Below, piece after piece: positions 58,852-64,000 of a DNA stretch of 64,000 nt (its first letter is position 1; each line of letters starts with the position of its first letter). Both the position numbers and the translations under genes were made by a program. The notes below the pieces were generated by a model. That model did not search any database, had not been told where the DNA came from, and saw only the letters and a list, made by a program, of their open reading frames with translations. The stretch is from Rhexocercosporidium sp. MPI-PUGE-AT-0058. Taxonomy: Eukaryota > Ascomycota > Leotiomycetes > Helotiales. The DNA lies in assembly GCA_020746875.1 (NCBI GenBank), contig JAGTJL010000009.1, forward strand, positions 1,550,001 to 1,614,000, read 5' to 3'.

Positions 58852-59836
58852 AAGGATATCCTAGGACAGGGAGATACTCGATGATGAAAAGAACCTCCGA
58901 GGGGAAGTTAGGAACGTAGTTGAGGCAGTGGTTCATGTGGGCATTGATATGGTGGATGCGGGACTTCTCGGCAGGGTGGCTGATGTAGTCATCGAAGGTA
59001 TCAAGAGCATCCTGGCATTCGACCTCATCGCCTTCGGGGGTGTGGCAGAACTGCATAAAGGCATTTCGGTCACCATAAACCTCCTTGAACGACAAGGTGT
59101 AGACACCACGCTCAGCACGACCTGGATCGAAGAAGACTGCAGTGACGTGCAAGGTCTTAATGTTTGGAAGGAAGACGAGGTTGGTGGCACCCCACTGGTA
59201 GCCATGGAAGAGATCGGTGTAGCTCAGGTGGAGGGTTTCGATGACCTTGATGTCGAGCTTGTTGACCAACGCATCTGCAAGCTCGAGCTTTGGACAGCTA
59301 CTGCGCAGCTGGCAGCCAAGCGAAACCCAGTCATGGCCAACTCTGAAGTATGCCATATTCTTGTTGTCAATAGTGGCAAACATGGGGGTGTATGTCTTGA
59401 GGGCAAGGGCATTAAGAAAAGCTGGCTTGCTGGCAGCGAAGATATTTGGACGCTTAGCACCAACTCTCTGAATTGAACGGTGGCCATTATTTTCCATCTC
59501 GACGAAAGGGATCATTCGGGGCTCCATGTCAGAGCAAAACTTGAAGATATCGCTCTGGATCTCCTTTGGAAGGTTGGGGAACAGGACGAACTGGTCGGAA
59601 CAGCCCTTGTACTTGAGGATCATCTTGTTGAACATCTTAATCTGACCATTGGGAACGAGGATGGTGTTACGGTGGAGTGCGAGGTCAAGATAGTTGACGG
59701 TAGCGGGGTAGTTCTTGGATAGGAACCTAGGGTTGTTGGTGGTCTTGTCCTCAACACCAGAAGCCAAGTCAAGGTAGACAAGTTTCTCGGTGATGTAGAC
59801 ATCACCACGGAGAGGAGATGCGATGGAGAATCTCAT
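58817..59836 (-). CDS. 2EXR-domain protein, function unknown
   Basis: Single-exon protein of 339 residues. Starting near residue 82, the segment FVLFPNLPKEIQSDIFKFC matches the opening of the fungal 2EXR domain (F-x-x-F-P-x-L-P-x-E-[IL]-R-x-x-I-W). It is followed by basic/hydrophobic blocks (RVGAKRPNIF, FVEMENNG) and the usual second part with NIKTLHVTAVFFD and VYTLSFKEVYG. The first 80 residues, with repeated LDLA strings, are unusual for the family. 2EXR proteins are abundant and expanded in Leotiomycetes and Sordariomycetes, but no biochemical role is known. The start is the first ATG of the open frame. The 5' leader probably contains an intron, since a GTAAGC donor is present near 59940. 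Confidence 0.75.
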   Translation of the reverse strand: MRFSIASPLRGDVYITEKLVYLDLASGVEDKTTNNPRFLSKNYPATVNYLDLALHRNTILVPNGQIKMFNKMILKYKGCSDQFVLFPNLPKEIQSDIFKFCSDMEPRMIPFVEMENNGHRSIQRVGAKRPNIFAASKPAFLNALALKTYTPMFATIDNKNMAYFRVGHDWVSLGCQLRSSCPKLELADALVNKLDIKVIETLHLSYTDLFHGYQWGATNLVFLPNIKTLHVTAVFFDPGRAERGVYTLSFKEVYGDRNAFMQFCHTPEGDEVECQDALDTFDDYISHPAEKSRIHHINAHMNHCLNYVPNFPSEVLFIIEYLPVLGYPLASTQPLIQST

Positions 59837-62074
59837 TTTGGCGTTTTTAGGAGCTGCCGATACTATTAGCTGATATACTCCCAGAGTGTGAGTATGATGG
59901 GCTTGGCAGGAAATGGATTGCTAGGAAGATGGGCTTACCTTGCCAAGTTTGAGGTGAGGAATAGCTCAGGCTGAGGAGAGTTGGTAGATTGCAACTGGAA
60001 GTGATGTCAGCTCAAGAACTCAGGTGAATTGCCAGAGGAGAAGAGTTTGTGTGGTGAATTGGCCAGTGGAGGGATCCTGGGTTGAATGAACTGAGGTAGG
60101 CAAGAGGGAAAATGGGACTGTAGGCAAAATCGATCAGAGATCGAGAAGGTACGGAAAGAAGTGAAGATGAGCTGTCGCTGGGGTGGATATTGTATGCTAT
60201 AGTATGCTATAGGTACTTGAGGAGGGGTGGTATGACAGTCAAGAGGGCTAGCACCAGGACCACGAGGTGAAAATTTGGAAAATTGCGACCGAACGATCAG
60301 AGATGAGAAGTACGTACCGTTGTTTGTTGACAGGGAGAAAGCTTGGGTTGCTCCTAAGAATCGACGATGTCAGTATAGTGTTGCTTTCAAGTAGTTTTTG
60401 TGCCCTGCTGAGGGTGTGCTGCGGTTTGTTGAATTTGGACGGTGATGGTGATGACGAAGGGAAGGGAATTTTTTGGGGAGCAGAATGATCTTCATATGCA
60501 AAGATGGGCGAATTCGCCCGAGGAGTACTCACTGTAGAGACTGGATTTTTCTGAGTTTATGGTTGCGATGCTATTGTGAGAAGACGTCAGCTATTGTGCT
60601 CGGAGGATAATACGAAGCGTCGGGACTCCGTCAATAGCAAGGACAACAGTGGTGGCAAGCCGTTCCTGTGTGGGGGAGGAATGAACTTACTCTTTTTGAT
60701 TGAAGTTGGAATTGAAGGAGAGTTGTTTCGTGGTTGAAAGGAGTGTAGTGATTTTGGAAAAAAGGTTGTGGGTTGAGGGTTGAGCTTTCGGCAGCCTTTG
60801 GGGGTATTTATAGGGGGAGTGACGGGGTTGCGAAGAGGCTAGCCACAGCAGCATTTCGTCCTGTACTGCTCTCTCCGCCACAGGGTCATGTGAACGAGTT
60901 ATCAAACTATGCAAACATGAAAAGCTTCGTTCAAATCATTCTCCCTGGGAGAGATTTGCCTACAAGTTGCCAGCCCATCAGCGTCCACTGGCCTAGGTAG
61001 CAATGCCATCACTTGTCAACAAACGTTCCGTCTTGAACCCTCTGGGGTCCCCTAGCTCCTCAAATATATCACAGAGTATCTTCAGTGGAAGAGAAGATAC
61101 TAGATGCCTCAAATAGCATCATGAAGCACAAATATAGTGTTTCTTTGTTGACATTATCCTGTCCTCCTCGGCCAGGTTGCCAGAATGGCAAGCACTCGAG
61201 GAAAGTCTTTTGCCTCAAGCCAAACACGCCCACCTATGCACCTAATCTTTATTAAGAATCCAGGCTCCAAATTTCTGTCCATTGAATTCCATGGTGCCCC
61301 TGCAGTTGAGAGTTTGATGTCCATCTTCTCATCCCGGAACCTGCCGCGAAGCATTGTTAGTAGGAGGAAATTTTTGCAACACCACGCACACATAGTCAAT
61401 CACCTTCAGACAATGATGCCAGAACAGGATGTAATGAAGCACACCGCACTTCCGTACCTGCGATTGATATCTGATTACTCAATATGTTCAATAGCATGCT
61501 CTCCGGGAGTCCGAGCAGAAGCGCTTGCAAATGTAAACAACCCCGACCAATGACGATGAAGCGAATAGAGCTTACCGTACAGTGTATTGAACACACAAAT
61601 CCAATGAATGATAGCCATTAATCAATTCATATTAAGTCCAGCACCACTATATAAATGTATCTAGGACTCTAACCCTAACTTACGGAAGGTGTTCATAGAC
61701 AGCCTAGGCACTCTAGAGGAGGCCACGCTTACCGCAAAATTGCGCTAACCAGAAATGATTCTCCCTCATAACCTTCTCAGCTTTGTCGAGATGTTAGCTA
61801 GAACCATTTTAGCCACCAGTCAACCTCCGGGCTGAGCGGATTGTACAGCAAATTATTCTTGCCCGACCTCGGACGAAGCTGAGTTGATAATTAGAAGATT
61901 TCGACGTCAAATACCCCTTGGTTTTAAGCGAGAGTGGTTTTAAGCGATCCAAACAAATAAGAATAGATTTATCTGCCAACGCCTCTAAATCCACCAGCGT
62001 CCAAGATTTATAAAGGAAAAAGTGCCAAGTTGAAACGGCATTCATTTGCTAATCTAAAATCTATGATGCAAAGT
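59837..62074. other. 2.2 kb intergenic, nothing recognised
   Basis: Holds the promoter and leader of the 2EXR gene and the 3' flank of the PPPDE gene. A TATGCTATAG direct repeat lies at 60193-60212. A 122-codon frame at 61185-61553 (+) has an ATG but no similarity or splice context that would support it. Confidence 0.5.
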
Positions 62075-63850
62075 CTACGCTAACCCTTTTCCAAGTAAAA
62101 CGCTCCCGATATCTTTCACCAGCGCCTCATTCGGAAACAATTTCTGCTTCCCCAACACCGTTCCCTGCGCATCCATACTCTTCAACAAATCCACCAACTC
62201 CCCGTTCTTGGGCGCACAATATACAAGATATCCAAGAGCAAGTAGGAAGCCTTTCATAGCTTCTGCTGACTTCTCTTCTACACTGATTGCTTCTAGCAGT
62301 GATGCGCCGAGCTCAACTTGATCTCCTTCCGGTAAAGCTTCGAGGTGCTCTTCGCTACGGAGCTTGCTGTTTGCGGTTGCGATATTGAAGGAGAGACTTG
62401 CGGCTGCGACTCGGACGTTGTGGTGTTTGTCGTCTAGCAGACTCGTGGTGATGAGTTGTACAATGGGACTGGTCATCGTAGGGCAATTGAGGATGTGCGT
62501 TGGGTATAATGGACTCGTGAAGAGGTTGCAGGCCATTTGTAGTGCAACAAGACGGAGAGAATATGGACAATCTTCGATGCTATTAACGTAGGATATGAGA
62601 GGAGCGATCGTCATGTGTTGTTTCTCTTCTGCGTAGTAACCGCTGAACCGACGGTCAACCATGGCGACCCGGACAAGATCAACTATTGTGAACATGATTT
62701 CTGGAGGAAGTGTCGAAGAGGCTGTGCGTAAGGAGTGGCTGAAAGTATCGAGGTCTGGTAGTGTGACTTCAGCTGCTCCGTCATCTGCGCGGGTGGCTAC
62801 GAAGTTTAGCACACCGGCAATACCTGGATCTTGCGCTGTTAATCCCATTTTCGCTTTGAGTTTCTCCAGCGGAGGCAGTTTACTGAAGAGAACTGGTTTG
62901 GTGCTAGCACTGCGCAACGCTGGCAGTGGCAAAGACTCGTGAGGATGTGATGGCCATGCTGACTGAATGAGCATATTGATATTGCCTTTCATCTCAGATG
63001 GGTTGGACCCTGACCACCGATACTCTTCCTTGCCACGAAGGAACGTCATGAACGTCGGGGTAGATCTGATATTGTATTTCGTACCAACATCATAAGACTT
63101 TGAGACGTCGACTTTGATCAGAACTGCCTGGTGGGCTGCCTCTGCCGCAATCTCATCATAGATAGGATACAGCGGCCTGCATGGTCCGCAAGATGCTGAA
63201 GTGAAAAAGATAACTGCGCAAGACTTCTCGGCCTCCTTCAGCAATTTATCTATCGCAGCTACCGAATTGGCCTCCCTCACTGTCGATGCACGCTGCCCTT
63301 GTGTCTGCGGGACGTCTGCTTGGTCTTTAATGCCGAGAAGTCCACCAGATTTACCTTGTCTGCGCCGGACCATTTCGTTGATTTGAGGTTGCATGACCCG
63401 TCCGAGTGGAGTATTGAGAACCGTCTGGGGAAGATTGGCAATATGATCGGGGATTCCATGGCCGATTAAGAAGGTCGAGAAGTCGTTTGAGAAGTTATTG
63501 CAGTTGTGAGACCAAAGATCGTAAGCCTGTTTGTTTAGTTAGCCTTTCATTTTCAAATCGTAGCTTTGGTCTCGTGCCTCTTCGGTATAAATCTCTCTCA
63601 ACGAGTCCAGATATTCCATTATCACATCCATTGGAAGATTGGTCATTCCAAGTTCCAATATCTGCATGGGACTACCCAGATGGGTTCGGCCTGGATCTGC
63701 GGTTCTGATCCCTCCATCATAGACATACTCTATCCCCTCCATAACAATCGAGGTATGATAGACGGCATCGATCTGGACACCGATGAATGCAGCGGATAGT
63801 TGGCGGGCCAGTCCATTGGAAAGGTCGTAGACATAGAGCTGTACTCTCAT
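62075..63850 (-). CDS. PPPDE (DeSI-type) peptidase - thioredoxin - PUL three-domain protein
   Basis: Exons 63578-63850 and 62075-63526 encode 574 residues. The 51-base intron at 63527-63577 begins with GC (GCACGA) and ends CAG. Residues 1 to about 140 are a PPPDE papain-fold peptidase, with His in AVYHTSIV and Cys in WSHNCNNFSND. These two form the catalytic dyad of DeSI/SUMO or ubiquitin isopeptidases. About 195-300 is a thioredoxin domain with a CGPC active site (TSASCGPCRPLYP) and the cis-Pro loop IRSTPTFMTF. The rest (about 320-574) is an armadillo-like PUL domain, as in Doa1/PLAA, which binds Cdc48/p97. Role inferred: a redox-linked deSUMOylase or deubiquitinase recruited to Cdc48. The intron must be removed, as it contains an in-frame TAA; splicing joins TEEAYDLWSHN exactly. 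Confidence 0.9.
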
Positions 63851-64000
63851 GCTGTGGCAATTTGGAGGGGTGTTTATTTTTGTGTAGGAAACTGTTCAAT
63901 TTGGAAAGAGAGAAAAGTAAGAAGTGAGAAACGAGACAATGAGGGTCAGGACAAGAGAGTGGTCATGCTGGGGGCTCAGCGTAAAGGTATAGTGTTGAGA
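63851..64000. other. 5' flank of the PPPDE gene
   Basis: Upstream region of the last gene; nothing else can be said in 150 bases. Confidence 0.4.

Noticed and set aside
61185..61553. A 122-codon plus-strand frame with ATG
   Set aside because: No similarity, no splice context and an equally open minus-strand frame across the same bases.
61668..61682. TAACCCTAAC string like a fungal telomere repeat
   Set aside because: Only about one and a half units, with no array. It is a chance match or at most an old interstitial remnant.

Overview
The window reads as nuclear DNA of a filamentous ascomycete (Pezizomycotina). Genes carry many short introns of about 48-120 bases with GT-AG ends and CTAAC/CTGAC-like branch sites. 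The protein set is fungal: Argonaute, a pectin methylesterase, a DHA2 drug transporter, a HUL5-type HECT ligase, PAB1 and a MUG113-like protein. A plant-associated Leotiomycete would fit the gene content, but I cannot fix the class from sequence alone. All exon structures were read by hand from splice signals, reading frame and family conservation. Every accepted spliced model comes out as a whole number of codons.

Layout. 0-3.5 kb: a small APH-family kinase-like gene and a 60-base inverted repeat. 3.6-9.3 kb: a complete Argonaute gene (-) with a long gene-free upstream stretch. 9.3-14.2 kb: a 9-exon MFS exporter and an 8-exon secreted pectin methylesterase, both (+). 14.3-15.4 kb: nitronate monooxygenase (-). 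18.3-20.6 kb: a tiny stand-alone dsRNA-binding protein and mitochondrial ribosomal protein uS7m (+). 23.3-25.6 kb: a universal-stress-protein gene with a long disordered N-terminus. 27.2-34.8 kb: PAB1 (-) and a HUL5-like HECT ubiquitin ligase (+), divergent. 35.4-40.5 kb: a DUF202 membrane protein, an aldo-keto reductase and a TauD-type dioxygenase. 43.2-48.9 kb: a T5orf172/MUG113 protein, a decayed short-chain dehydrogenase, glyoxalase II and a DUF1264 (oil-body-associated-like) protein. 49.8-51.8 kb: a short kinesin-3-like motor.

From about 51.9 to 58.8 kb no intact recognisable gene is seen. This stretch holds relics: an acidic-protein pseudogene with a 16-base tandem duplication, a frameshifted GNAT acetyltransferase, and a second TauD-family dioxygenase. 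The three stop codons identified in that dioxygenase sit where Gln codons are expected, the pattern left by repeat-induced point mutation (RIP). Normal gene content resumes at 58.8-63.9 kb with a 2EXR-domain protein and a three-domain PPPDE-thioredoxin-PUL protein whose only intron appears to be of the rare GC-AG class.

Themes. RNA-level biology is well represented (Argonaute, a small dsRBD protein, PAB1). Ubiquitin/SUMO proteostasis appears twice (HUL5-like ligase, PPPDE-Trx-PUL protein). The rest is mostly housekeeping, small-molecule detoxification (glyoxalase II, aldo-keto reductase, nitronate monooxygenase, MFS efflux) and plant cell-wall attack (pectin methylesterase). I saw no rRNA, no convincing tRNA, no CRISPR and no intact transposon.
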